Source: Oligoflexia bacterium
GTDB lineage: Bacteria > Bdellovibrionota > Bacteriovoracia > Bacteriovoracales > Bacteriovoracaceae
Direction of reading: 5' to 3'
DNA: 64,000 nucleotides
Assembly: GCA_024229115.1 (NCBI GenBank)
Contig: JAAEST010000045.1
Location: 62,001 to 126,000 of the forward strand
In this document: in pieces, positions 26,055 to 34,970 of the stretch
Layout: each line of letters begins with the position of its first letter
How positions within the stretch are numbered: the stretch's first letter is position 1
Program-made: the position numbers and the translations under genes
Notes under the pieces: generated by a model
What the model saw: the letters and a program-made list of their open reading frames with translations, nothing else
Told to the model about the DNA's origin: nothing
Database searches by the model: none

Positions 26055-28250
26055 ATGTTGGAAAAAACACGTTCGACAAAGAAAGAAGCTAAAGGGAAGG
26101 GCGCTGTGAACGAAAAAGCACTTGAGAGAAAATTAAAAATTGCTAAGAAGTACGATCTTAAAAAAGAAGATCTCGTAAAAATGCTTAGAAATATTTTTGT
26201 GTCGAGAAAAGTTGATGACACTGAAATCTCAATGAAGAAACAGTCAAAGGCATTCTTTCAAATTAGTGGTGCTGGACACGAGGGGATTTTAACGGGAGCT
26301 GCTTTTGCGATGAAGCCAGCTTACGATTGGTTTGTTCCTTACTATCGTGACCGTGCTCTTTGTACAGGTCTTGGAGTGACTCCCTATGAAATGCTTTGCC
26401 AAGCCAATGGTAACGTTGGTGATACAGCTTCTCACGGACGTCAAATGCCAGCTCACTGGGGTAACGTAAAGTTAAATATTCTTAATAAGTCTTCTTGTAC
26501 TGGAACTCAATTTCTTCAGGCCTGTGGTCTTGCTGAAGGTGGGATGTATCTTCAAAGTTTAAAAGATCAAGGTGTAGAGACTCCAGATGTTCCTTTTGAG
26601 AAAGACGAAGTTGTATATGTTTCAACAGGTGATGGGACAACTTCTCAAGGTGAATTTTGGGAAGGACTGACAACGGCTTGTGTAAATAAGCTTCCTGTAA
26701 TTTTTGTCGTTGAAGATAATGGTTATGCTATTTCAACTCCAACATTCGTACAGACTCCAGGTGGATCAATTTCAAAAGCACTTGATGAATTCCCAGGTCT
26801 AAAAGTTTTAAAGACTAACGGAAATTGTCCAATTGAATCATACGCAACAATGACTGAAGCTGTAGCTCACGCCAGAAAGAGAAAAGGAGCTGTTCTTGTA
26901 CACGCAAGTACAACGAGACCATATTCTCACTCTCTATCTGATGATCAATCTATGTATAGAACAAAAGAAGAGTTAGCTGAAGAAAAAGAAATTGATGTAT
27001 TCAATTCTTATCCTAAGTTTCTTGTTGATTCAGGAATCATGAAGCAAGAAGAAGTTGATGCTCTTCTTGAAGAAGTATCTAACGAAGTTAGAGAAGCTAT
27101 GAATAAAGCGATTGAAACGCCATGGCCTGCGCCTGAGACTTCGCTTGATCATATTTATAGTGAAAATGTAGATATCACATCAACTGATTTTGAAACGGAA
27201 GGTTCATTCACTGGAAAAGATGATGTTCCAATGGCCGGAGCAATTAATAAAGTTTTAAAAGATGAGTTCAAAAAGAATCCTCTTCTTAGAATGTTTGGTG
27301 AAGACGTTGCCGACTTTTCTCAATTAGAAAAACTAGATAACCCAGACCTTAAAGGAAAGGGCGGGGTTTTTAAGATCTCATCTGGTGTTCAAAGAGTTTC
27401 AAGAGATGGACAAGTTTTTAATTCACCACTTGCTGAAGCGAATATTGTTGGACGTGCTATCGGTATGGCCTCAAGAGGTTTAAAGCCAGTAGTTGAGATT
27501 CAATTTTTTGATTATATTTGGACTGCTTACATGCAACTAAAGAATGAAATGGCGACACTAAGATATAGATCTGGTGGAGACTTCTCATGTCCAATGGTTG
27601 TAAGAGTTCCAATCGGTGGTTATCTTCGTGGTGGAGCTATGTACCACTCACAATCAGGGGAAACTCTTTTCACTCACATTCCAGGAATTAGAGTTGCTTA
27701 TCCATCGAATGCAAAAGATGCTGCTGGTCTTTTAAAGACGGCGATCAGAGCTGACGATCCAGTTCTTTTCTTAGAGCATAAGCACTTATACTACCAAGGT
27801 TACAATAGAAGTCAGACAGCTGATGAAGAATATATGATCCCATTTGGTAAAGCTCGTACAGCACTTGAAGGTGCAGATGCGACTGTTGTTACTTGGGGAG
27901 CTCTTGTTCAAAAATCAATAGACGCTGCTAAGAAAATCAATGCTGATACTGGGAAGACTGTAGAAGTAATTGATCTTAGAACGCTTGCACCATTTGATAT
28001 GGATGCGATTAAAGAATCTCTTAAGAAGACAAATAGACTTCTTATCGCTCACGAGGATGTTAAGACTTGTGGTTTTGCGGGAGAGATTGCTGCAAGAGTT
28101 AACGAAGAATGTTTTGAATCACTAGACGCTCCAATTTTAAGAGTGGCGGCTAAAGATTCTCATATTGCTTACTGTCCATCTTCTGAAGATTATATTCTTC
28201 CACAAGTTGATGATGTTTATCAGCAGATCAGTAAGCTTCTTCAATACTAG
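26055..28250 (+). CDS. Fused alpha-beta 2-oxoacid dehydrogenase E1
   Basis: 731 aa joining the two E1 subunits of a branched-chain 2-oxoacid (or related) dehydrogenase, which decarboxylates a 2-oxoacid with thiamine diphosphate and acylates the E2 lipoyl domain. The alpha part (to about residue 370) has SGAGHEG, VPYYRDRAL, SHGRQMPAH and the ThDP motif GDGTTSQGEFWE...N near residue 192. The beta part (from about residue 390) has FGEDVADF, FNSPLAEANIVGRAIGMA, VVEIQFFDY and FLEHKHLYY. Both active-site halves look complete. E2 and E3 genes are absent here. The link with leucine dehydrogenase supports a branched-chain substrate. AAGGAAA precedes the ATG. Confidence 0.92.
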   Translation: MLEKTRSTKKEAKGKGAVNEKALERKLKIAKKYDLKKEDLVKMLRNIFVSRKVDDTEISMKKQSKAFFQISGAGHEGILTGAAFAMKPAYDWFVPYYRDRALCTGLGVTPYEMLCQANGNVGDTASHGRQMPAHWGNVKLNILNKSSCTGTQFLQACGLAEGGMYLQSLKDQGVETPDVPFEKDEVVYVSTGDGTTSQGEFWEGLTTACVNKLPVIFVVEDNGYAISTPTFVQTPGGSISKALDEFPGLKVLKTNGNCPIESYATMTEAVAHARKRKGAVLVHASTTRPYSHSLSDDQSMYRTKEELAEEKEIDVFNSYPKFLVDSGIMKQEEVDALLEEVSNEVREAMNKAIETPWPAPETSLDHIYSENVDITSTDFETEGSFTGKDDVPMAGAINKVLKDEFKKNPLLRMFGEDVADFSQLEKLDNPDLKGKGGVFKISSGVQRVSRDGQVFNSPLAEANIVGRAIGMASRGLKPVVEIQFFDYIWTAYMQLKNEMATLRYRSGGDFSCPMVVRVPIGGYLRGGAMYHSQSGETLFTHIPGIRVAYPSNAKDAAGLLKTAIRADDPVLFLEHKHLYYQGYNRSQTADEEYMIPFGKARTALEGADATVVTWGALVQKSIDAAKKINADTGKTVEVIDLRTLAPFDMDAIKESLKKTNRLLIAHEDVKTCGFAGEIAARVNEECFESLDAPILRVAAKDSHIAYCPSSEDYILPQVDDVYQQISKLLQY

Positions 28251-29313
28251 TTTGGCGGCAGTGGGTGCTCCATCCGTTGCCTACAAATAAGTTAGAACAA
28301 ACAATTCCATGAGGGTGATAGCTAATCACCCTTTTTTTATGCTCTCTTAGATAAAGATACTCCTTTGGCGGAGGAGAGTAGAATCCCTTTCTAATATTTG
28401 AGTGATTAAAGTTATAGAGCGGCTTTGGGAAAAGCTGAAAGCAGAGAATACCTGCTGTGATAAAAGTAATCTTAAATCTTTGATCTAATTTAAAAACAAA
28501 ATAGCAAATGAGAAGAACTATTAAGTAATACCAATCAAACTTTATTTTTATAATAGCGAGTTTTGAAAACCAAATTAAAGCTTCTTGAAAGTAATCAACT
28601 ATACTTTGGTTAATAAAATTAAAGAAGCTTAGTACAGGGAAAATAATAAAAAGAATTGGTGTTAAAAAGAAGTTCGCAATAGATCCAATCGGATAGAAGT
28701 GTCCCGAGAAATAACTCTGAGTAAAGAGCTGAAGAATATAAAGTCTCAAAATATTTGAAGAATGAAATTGATTAGAAAAGTAGAAGAGACTAATAAAGCT
28801 AAGACTAAGAAAGAAACCAACTGGAGATTTCAGAAAGTTTCCATTAAGAAGGCAGATGATCACCATTAAAGAAAAGGAGATAAGCTTTTTCTTGTTTTTA
28901 CTCTCAAAATAATCAAATTGAAGAAAGAAGGTAAGCCAAGAAACTCGCTCTAAGCTTGTGAGATTAGTTTGCCCTAGTGCCATAGAAGTTAGAAATAAAA
29001 GAATCTTAAGGGGAAGACTTTGCTTCTTAAAAAGAAAGAGTAGAAAGAAGAAGATCACACCAAAGTGAAGACCTGAGGGAGTCATCCAATGCTTTATTCC
29101 TAAAACTTCATGGGCTCTAACAGTCTTACGATCTAGGCCTCTCTTTTTACCCAGAATATAGGAATCAAGGAGAGGATGATTTGTAGAGAGAGTGATCCTT
29201 GATGAGCTTCTTTCGTGCTTCTTTTGAAGTCTTTGGGGCATTAAATCTCCAAGGAGGGTATTCCAAGAGAGAAAGAGAGTAAAAAAGAGGATTGTGACTT
29301 TGTGAAAACCCAT
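28228..29313 (-). CDS. Short ComEC/Rec2-like membrane channel protein
   Basis: 361 aa, mostly hydrophobic with about eight to nine helices after a signal-like N-terminus. Several ComEC landmarks are seen in order: the SGLHFGVIFFFLLFLF helix (ComEC: SGLH-x-G), RVSWLTFFLQF, SPVGFFLSLSFISLFYF (ComEC: GFQLSF) and FLTPILFIIFPVLSF. ComEC carries single-stranded DNA across the inner membrane in transformation. The usual N-terminal OB and C-terminal metallo-lactamase-like domains are missing, so this is only the competence (channel) domain. The Cys-containing C-terminal tail HGIVCSNLFVGNGWSTHC is unusual. The 3' end overlaps the E1 gene by 23 bp. The family assignment is by eye. Confidence 0.6.
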   Translation of the reverse strand: MGFHKVTILFFTLFLSWNTLLGDLMPQRLQKKHERSSSRITLSTNHPLLDSYILGKKRGLDRKTVRAHEVLGIKHWMTPSGLHFGVIFFFLLFLFKKQSLPLKILLFLTSMALGQTNLTSLERVSWLTFFLQFDYFESKNKKKLISFSLMVIICLLNGNFLKSPVGFFLSLSFISLFYFSNQFHSSNILRLYILQLFTQSYFSGHFYPIGSIANFFLTPILFIIFPVLSFFNFINQSIVDYFQEALIWFSKLAIIKIKFDWYYLIVLLICYFVFKLDQRFKITFITAGILCFQLFPKPLYNFNHSNIRKGFYSPPPKEYLYLREHKKRVISYHPHGIVCSNLFVGNGWSTHCRQTSIEEAY

Positions 29314-29421
29314 GAAATCAATGAGTTAGCAGGTCTAACAAGCCTAGAAAGCACTTAACTAATTGAAATGAATTGGATAGAAAGAGGGAGAATCTATTTT
29401 TGATAGAGGGTTGGTTTAAAA

Positions 29422-30255
29422 ATGATCGATAATGCCATTAAAACAGATATTGAAAGATACTTCCAAGAAGACGATCTAGGAAGAAATCCATTTTATATTT
29501 CAAATCTACCAAGTGAAACTGTGAAGTGTGAACTTAAACTTAAAGATGACCTGATCCTTTCGGGACTTCCTTGGTTTGTAAGTGCTTTTCAATATTTGGG
29601 AGCGAAGAATCTTGAAGGACTCTTAGAGTTTGAAGGAAAGACTTTTAAAAAGTCTGATGGGGCCATTATTAAGTTTGAGCTTCCTTTTAATATTGCCCTT
29701 ACAGGTGAACGAATTGCTCTTAATCTTCTTCAACATTCAAGTTCGATTGCAACTTATACAAATCAATTTGTTGAAATCGCGAAGCTTAAGAATATTAAAA
29801 TTTTAGATACAAGAAAAACGACTCCAGGTCTTAGAGGATTAGAGAAATACTCTGTAAGACAAGGTGGTGGATATAATCATCGTCTTGGTCAAACAGATAT
29901 GTGGATGATTAAAGATAATCACAAGAGCTTCTTTGGTGGAGTTGAACAGGCCCTCGACTTTTTTAAGTCTCAAGGTGGATTCTATACTCCAATTGAATTA
30001 GAAGTTCATGATCTTGATGAACTCATTCAAGCAATTGAGCTTAAGGTTGGTCATGTGATGCTTGATAACTTCTCTCCAGAAGATATTAAGAAAGCGATAG
30101 AGGTGAAGCCTGACTTCATGACCTATGAAGTTTCAGGTGGAGTTAATTTAAAAACATTAGAAACATATTTAATAGAAGGTGTTGATGCCATTAGTATTGG
30201 TCGAATTACTTATGGGGCACCTCCTGTGGATATCTCTTTAAAATATAAAAAATGA
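29422..30255 (+). CDS. nadC: Nicotinate-nucleotide pyrophosphorylase (carboxylating)
   Basis: NadC turns quinolinate and PRPP into nicotinate mononucleotide in de novo NAD synthesis. The 277-aa sequence has the family signatures GERIALNLLQHSSSIATYT, ILDTRKTTPGLRGLEKYSV and GGGYNHRLGQTDM near residues 90-170, then VHDLDEL and a C-terminal ISIGRITYGAPPVDISL. Length and motif order are normal. The stop codon overlaps the ATG of nadB (ATGA), so the two are translated together. NadA (quinolinate synthase), the third enzyme of the pathway, is not in the window. No close ribosome site is obvious; GAGGG lies about 11 bp upstream. Confidence 0.95.
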   Translation: MIDNAIKTDIERYFQEDDLGRNPFYISNLPSETVKCELKLKDDLILSGLPWFVSAFQYLGAKNLEGLLEFEGKTFKKSDGAIIKFELPFNIALTGERIALNLLQHSSSIATYTNQFVEIAKLKNIKILDTRKTTPGLRGLEKYSVRQGGGYNHRLGQTDMWMIKDNHKSFFGGVEQALDFFKSQGGFYTPIELEVHDLDELIQAIELKVGHVMLDNFSPEDIKKAIEVKPDFMTYEVSGGVNLKTLETYLIEGVDAISIGRITYGAPPVDISLKYKK

Positions 30256-31820
30256 GTACAGTCTATTTTGATACATTGATTATCGGTTGTGGTGTTGCTG
30301 GTCTTGCAGCAGGAATCAAACTTGCCGAAGCAGGCAAGAAAGTTGGAATTGTTACCAGAGAAACAGATCCAAATGTATCAAATACATACTGGGCCCAAGG
30401 TGGAATTATCTTTCCTAATGCCAATGAAGAAAATGGTAGTTCCCTTAAAACAGATATTCTTAAAGCAAGTTCTCAAACAGCGTCAGAAAGAGCGACTGAA
30501 GTTCTTGAAACTGAAGGAGAAAGACTTGTTAAGGAGCTTCTCTTAGGAAAGGTGAATACACCTTTTGAGAAATCGAGTGAGGGAGAACTTCTTTTTACTA
30601 AAGAAGCCGCACACTCAAGTGAGAGAATTCTTTTTAAAGGTGATTACACTGGAAGAGAGATTCAAGTTTCCATGCTTAATTTTTTAAAAGATAAGAAACG
30701 TTTTCCTAATGTTTCTTTTCTTACGGGACATACGGCAGTTGATTTACTAACTCCTCTGCATCACGGAGTTTCTCTTCAGCAAAGATATGAAGATCCTCAA
30801 GTGATTGGTGCTTATGTTTTTAATCAGGCCAAGAAAAATATTGGAAAGGTGATTGCGAAGAAAACTATTCTTGCTACTGGGGGAATTGGTTCTCTTTATC
30901 TTCACCATTCCAATAGTGAAGGAGCTCGTGGTGATGGTCATGCTATGGCCAAAAGAGCTGGCGCATACCTTACAAATATGGAGTTCATTCAATTTCATCC
31001 AACAACATTCTACGACAAGAGCTCTCATCGAAGATTTTTAATTTCTGAAGCTCTTAGGGGTGAAGGGGGAGTACTTCTGAACTGTCAGGGTGAAGCTTTC
31101 ATGGAAATGTATCATCCTGATAGAGAGCTTGCTCCAAGAGATGTTGTAGCTCGAAGTATTGATGAAGAAATGATTCGTACCAAGCATGATTGTGTCTATC
31201 TTGATATTAGTTTCAAAGATCCTGAATGGATTAAAGAAAGATTTCCAACGATCTATGATCATTGCTTAAAAAATAATGTGGATATAACAAAACAAGCGAT
31301 CCCTGTCGTTCCCGCTGCTCATTATACATGTGGAGGAGTGAAGACTGATCTTAAGGGAAGAACGAATCTTCAAAATCTCTATGCTGTGGGTGAGGTTGCT
31401 TGTACTGGACTTCATGGGGCCAATCGACTGGCCAGTACTTCTCTTCTTGAAGGACTGACTTGGGGAGCTCTGGCAGCCGAAGATATTATTGAAAGTTCTG
31501 ATTCAGAATTTTACGAAGATCATAAAATTAAAGATTGGGTTAAGGGGACAGAGCCTGTCGATCCAGCCCTGATCCATCAAGACTGGGTAACTCTTAAACA
31601 TACAATGTGGAATTATGTTGGCTTAACTCGAAGTCATAACCGTCTTAAAAGAGCCGAGGCCATGTTTCGTGAACTCTATGATGAAATTCAACGTTTCTAC
31701 AGAGACGCCGAGTTAGTTGATGATCTAATCGGACTTCGTAATGCTGTTGAAATAGGACAACAAGTATTAGCTGCGAGTAATAGAAATAAAAAATCTATTG
31801 GTTGCTTTTTTCGAAAATAA
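30252..31820 (+). CDS. nadB: L-aspartate oxidase
   Basis: NadB is the FAD enzyme that oxidises L-aspartate to iminoaspartate, the first step of NAD synthesis, with NadA and NadC following. The 522-aa protein has the FAD dinucleotide motif GCGVAGLAAG near residue 12, THYWAQGG-type SNTYWAQGG, the active-site region MEFIQFHPTTFY, EALRGEGG, and the C-terminal GANRLASTSLLEG. The fumarate-reductase-like C-terminal helical domain is complete. It starts inside the nadC stop codon. Its 3' end overlaps the convergent small lipoprotein gene by 26 bp. Confidence 0.95.
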   Translation: MSTVYFDTLIIGCGVAGLAAGIKLAEAGKKVGIVTRETDPNVSNTYWAQGGIIFPNANEENGSSLKTDILKASSQTASERATEVLETEGERLVKELLLGKVNTPFEKSSEGELLFTKEAAHSSERILFKGDYTGREIQVSMLNFLKDKKRFPNVSFLTGHTAVDLLTPLHHGVSLQQRYEDPQVIGAYVFNQAKKNIGKVIAKKTILATGGIGSLYLHHSNSEGARGDGHAMAKRAGAYLTNMEFIQFHPTTFYDKSSHRRFLISEALRGEGGVLLNCQGEAFMEMYHPDRELAPRDVVARSIDEEMIRTKHDCVYLDISFKDPEWIKERFPTIYDHCLKNNVDITKQAIPVVPAAHYTCGGVKTDLKGRTNLQNLYAVGEVACTGLHGANRLASTSLLEGLTWGALAAEDIIESSDSEFYEDHKIKDWVKGTEPVDPALIHQDWVTLKHTMWNYVGLTRSHNRLKRAEAMFRELYDEIQRFYRDAELVDDLIGLRNAVEIGQQVLAASNRNKKSIGCFFRK

Positions 31821-32295
31821 CCTCGGCAATTTTTCTGAAGCTAAAGTGCTGAAATGTTTCATATGCATCCATTTCTCTATTGTCGAGAGTCTGACTAGTT
31901 CCGTTGCCATCGGTGTAGTACTCGGTCATGAACATCCCAAACCCCGTTTCTGTTGAAAATGGTTTGGCAAAAGTCATATGCTGATCCATCACAAGACCTT
32001 TATAGTTCTTAAATTCTAAGATAAGCTCATTTGAAACGACACAACTTTTAATCACGCGATTAACACCACTACCTTGAATGACTTCATAGCTATAGATTCC
32101 AGTATGACCTTGAACTTTTGTGATTTGAACTTTCTTAATTGGAACATAGTGGCCGTTAGAAAGTTCTTTTTGAATGTAGACACCTTCAATTGGAGTATCT
32201 ACTAATGAGTTAGAGTTACATATCGACTTTTGATATGTTCCTACACAGCTCGTGAAAAAAATTGCTAAGATCATCATTAAGAAAACATTCTTCAT
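31795..32295 (-). CDS. Small lipoprotein of unknown function
   Basis: 166 aa from ATG 32295, which has AAGGAGTGG immediately upstream; the longer frame to 32409 lacks both signal peptide and ribosome site. The signal MKNVFLMMILAIFFTSC ends in a lipobox. The mature domain is beta-rich with Cys in KSICNSN and KSCVVSN and may be a small lipocalin-like barrel (GVYIQKELSNGHYVPIKKVQ then MTFAKPF), but this is only an impression. It is preceded by a plausible promoter with a palindrome across the -35 box. Its end overlaps nadB by 26 bp. Confidence 0.75.
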   Translation of the reverse strand: MKNVFLMMILAIFFTSCVGTYQKSICNSNSLVDTPIEGVYIQKELSNGHYVPIKKVQITKVQGHTGIYSYEVIQGSGVNRVIKSCVVSNELILEFKNYKGLVMDQHMTFAKPFSTETGFGMFMTEYYTDGNGTSQTLDNREMDAYETFQHFSFRKIAEVIFEKSNQ

Positions 32296-32329
32296 GTCCA
32301 CTCCTTCTGTGACCCGCACACCCAAGCGA

Positions 32330-32357
32330 ATACTAGCAGATACTGAGTGACACTCAA
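32330..32357 (-). promoter_or_regulatory. Promoter with palindromic -35 region
   Basis: On the minus strand TTGAGT (32357-32352), a 16-bp spacer and TAGTAT (32335-32330) precede the small lipoprotein gene. The 13-nt palindrome TGAGTGACACTCA (32344-32356) covers the -35 box, so a dimeric repressor could block it. Confidence 0.45.
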
Positions 32358-32455
32358 GGAAACCTGGAATTTTTTCAATTTTGGCCCAAATCACACCCAT
32401 TTTGGGCACCTCCTAGGTGACTAAATAATTGTAATTACATTGTAGAGAAAAAAAC

Positions 32456-32483
32456 TCAGGTTTTACGCCTAAATAGCCGATAA
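32456..32483 (+). promoter_or_regulatory. Sigma-28 (FliA)-type promoter of 612-aa secreted protein
   Basis: TCAGGTTT (32456-32463), a 12-bp spacer and a perfect GCCGATAA (32476-32483) end 7 bp before the ATG at 32491. The FliA consensus is TAAAGTTT-N11-GCCGATAA. There is no Shine-Dalgarno sequence, so the message would be leaderless or nearly so if transcription starts about 7 bp after the -10 box. Confidence 0.65.
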
Positions 32484-32490
32484 TATAAGC

Positions 32491-34329
32491 ATGAAAGCTT
32501 GTTATCAGACTCTATTCTTTGCTCTTTTCTTCCTATTCTCAGCAACAGGTTTTGCTAGTGATGCAGAAGACTTAACTCCCAATGGAGAGTTTCTAAGTAA
32601 GGATGGATTTGAAGAAAAGCTAGATGAAAGGTCTTCTTTTCAAGAAGATGAAGATGATCAGCTAGAGAAATTAGCAGAGATTCCAAAAGTAAAAGCTCAG
32701 ATAGATGCTTGTAAGGCACTTAAGGAAAGTGGAACACCTATAGGAAAGATCGAAGACTGTGTTTGGAATGGTGTGACCGGTTCTAGCATAACTGCACTTG
32801 ATCAAACAACAAAAGATGAAATCTACGCCAAGTTAAAAGTGGGTGATGATCAAGGTGCGGATAAAGAAAACGCAAGTCAGTATGAAGGCGTTGGTCTCTC
32901 AAATATTAATCAAAAAAGATCAAAATCATTGAAGGCCTTAGAGAAGTTTTACGGGAATATGTTTAAAGAAGCTATCGGTGAAGATACTACTGATGGAAAG
33001 GGTGGAGATGATAGTTCAAAGAATACATTTGTAAATGTTGATCAAAAGAAATTTCATGATATTCAGCAATCTCATATTTCAAAAACTATTATTGATTCAA
33101 TTTCTCAATTCTGTGTTGATGCTGAAAGTATTCAAGAAGGAAATAATATACGTGTTTCTATTTCAGCGGATCCAGGAGTACGAAAAAATCAAAGAGATGC
33201 CAATATCAATTTACTTGCAACTCCAAATGGAGGTCCTGGTCAGAACCAGCACTGGACACGTTGTACAGCTGCTTTGCAAAGAGTGTGTAAAAACCCAACG
33301 GACTACTATAGTGTTCTCACAAATAAGCCTGATCAAGCCGATCAAACTGAAACTCAAAATAGGGCCTGTATTACTGTGACCTATCTTAAAGGAAAGAGGC
33401 AGGAGCTTGTTCGTGTTGAAGAAATTCAAGAACAGTGGAAGACTCACTTCAATAAGAATAAACAACTTGGTCGATATGAAATTAAAAACTTTAAGTATGC
33501 TAAGAAAGTAGATACTGAGAATATTGTTAATGTGACCTCTGGACAGATTGCCAATTCAGAAGAATTAAAAGAAGCAAAGAAAGAAGAGATAGCACTCTTA
33601 GAAAAATGTAAGCAAGATTATCAAGGGAATAAAGAAGCTTGTGATGAATATCTTGTCGGTCAAGAAGACTCTGAAAAGCTTGAAGAAGAATTTGCCATTC
33701 GTAATAAAGCTGCGACTGAAAAGTTGAAAGATACAGTGAAAGACAAAGAATCATTAGAGAAATATCTAAAAGAGCAAAACTATACGGAAGAACAAATTGC
33801 TAAGATGACAAAAGATGATCAGACAATTCAAAGGTCAATCGCAAATATTACTCAATCATATGATAATCAAAGAAAGGCTCTTGTAGAAAAGATGCGAAAG
33901 AAACTTGCGAACTCTACAAGAACGAAGAATCAACAAGGTCAAGAAGTTCCAGGAAACTTTACAGAACTTAAGAAAGAGCTAGAGCAAAATCATGATGATT
34001 GGGTACAAGTTACTCACTTCTCCAATGTCGTTTCTGGTTATCTTACTTTTAAAGACCCTAATGGTGGTCAAAGTGGCGGAGCAAATAATGGTACACCTCC
34101 TGGTCAAAACACGAGAGCATTAACTCGAGAGTTAGGTAACTCTGCTTATGCCAGTGATCGTGGACCAGCTTCAGGAACTGTAAACCAGGATTATTTTGAT
34201 AATTTACAAAATAATAATAAGGTTGAGGAGACTGAGTCTAACGATGATGGAACCACTAAGAACACTCTCATTGACAGTGATACTTTAAATAAGAGTATTC
34301 TTAATGAAAGTGGTGAGGATCTCAATTAA
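32491..34329 (+). CDS. Secreted acidic coiled-coil protein, unknown function
   Basis: 612 aa with a cleavable signal (YQTLFFALFFLFSATGFAS). The mature protein is very hydrophilic and acidic. A beta-rich middle (IRVSISADPG, about residues 215-300) is followed by a long charged coiled coil (about residues 345-490) and a low-complexity Gly/Asn/Asp tail from about residue 525. A few Cys occur in short motifs (DACKAL, IEDCVWN, QFCVDAE, RVCKNP). No family is recognised. The gene stands directly upstream of exbB-exbD and has no ribosome site but a sigma-28-like promoter. It may be a secreted or periplasmic partner of the Exb motor; this is inference from position. Confidence 0.8.
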   Translation: MKACYQTLFFALFFLFSATGFASDAEDLTPNGEFLSKDGFEEKLDERSSFQEDEDDQLEKLAEIPKVKAQIDACKALKESGTPIGKIEDCVWNGVTGSSITALDQTTKDEIYAKLKVGDDQGADKENASQYEGVGLSNINQKRSKSLKALEKFYGNMFKEAIGEDTTDGKGGDDSSKNTFVNVDQKKFHDIQQSHISKTIIDSISQFCVDAESIQEGNNIRVSISADPGVRKNQRDANINLLATPNGGPGQNQHWTRCTAALQRVCKNPTDYYSVLTNKPDQADQTETQNRACITVTYLKGKRQELVRVEEIQEQWKTHFNKNKQLGRYEIKNFKYAKKVDTENIVNVTSGQIANSEELKEAKKEEIALLEKCKQDYQGNKEACDEYLVGQEDSEKLEEEFAIRNKAATEKLKDTVKDKESLEKYLKEQNYTEEQIAKMTKDDQTIQRSIANITQSYDNQRKALVEKMRKKLANSTRTKNQQGQEVPGNFTELKKELEQNHDDWVQVTHFSNVVSGYLTFKDPNGGQSGGANNGTPPGQNTRALTRELGNSAYASDRGPASGTVNQDYFDNLQNNNKVEETESNDDGTTKNTLIDSDTLNKSILNESGEDLN

Positions 34330-34446
34330 TAACTGATGCATAAAATCAGTTATGTTTATACTTCAGCTATAATTCTTTGATTGCACTTAGCTCTCTTCAG
34401 AGCGATAATAAGTACTAGAAATTATGATCAATATGGAGATGCAAGG

Positions 34447-34968
34447 ATGACTCTTTTCGAATATGTTCAACGTGGTGGCCCGATTATGTATATCTTAATC
34501 TTGGCCAATATCATTAGCTTTACAATTATTATTTGGAAGTACTTAGTTCTGAGTGGTGAGAAGAAGAATATCAATGCTCTTGCAGATAATCTTTTAAATT
34601 CAATGAAAAGTGAAAGTGAAGGGCAACTTAGTTTTGAGTATGCCAAAGAAAGAATTGAGCATCATGTTCACTCTCTTGAAAAAGGTTTAAATATTGTAAA
34701 GATCACAGCGACGACTTCTCCATTATTGGGACTACTAGGAACGGTTCTTGGTATTCTTGTGGCCTTCGAAACAATTTCTGCTCAAGGTTTAGGTAAGCCT
34801 GAACTCTTTGCCAGTGGGATTGCCATGGCCCTTATTACTACGGCTGGTGGTCTTCTTGTGGCTATCCCAAATAATATTTTTTATAACTTCTTAACAAGCT
34901 CACTTAATAATATTCAGATGAAGCTTGAAGAAATTCTTATTCCAAAAATTAATAACTCTGGAAAATAA
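34447..34968 (+). CDS. exbB: ExbB/TolQ/MotA-family proton channel
   Basis: 173 aa from ATG 34447 (GGAGATGCAAGG just upstream; the longer TTG frame from 34381 has no ribosome site). Three membrane helices are visible: GPIMYILILANIISFTIIIW near residue 12, the conserved TTSPLLGLLGTVLGILVAF near residue 88, and LITTAGGLLVAIPNNIFYNF near 130. The second and third carry the MotA/TolQ/ExbB signature. With ExbD it forms a proton-driven motor that energises an outer-membrane or envelope partner. No tonB, tolA or tonB-dependent receptor is near, so the driven partner is unknown. Confidence 0.9.
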   Translation: MTLFEYVQRGGPIMYILILANIISFTIIIWKYLVLSGEKKNINALADNLLNSMKSESEGQLSFEYAKERIEHHVHSLEKGLNIVKITATTSPLLGLLGTVLGILVAFETISAQGLGKPELFASGIAMALITTAGGLLVAIPNNIFYNFLTSSLNNIQMKLEEILIPKINNSGK

Positions 34969-34970
34969 TT

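Noticed and set aside
30281-30288. TTATCGG (minus-strand CCGATAA) in nadB, and similar copies in other coding regions such as 48520, as sigma-28 sites
   Set aside because: They lie inside conserved codons, lack a -35 match and do not precede a gene in the right direction.
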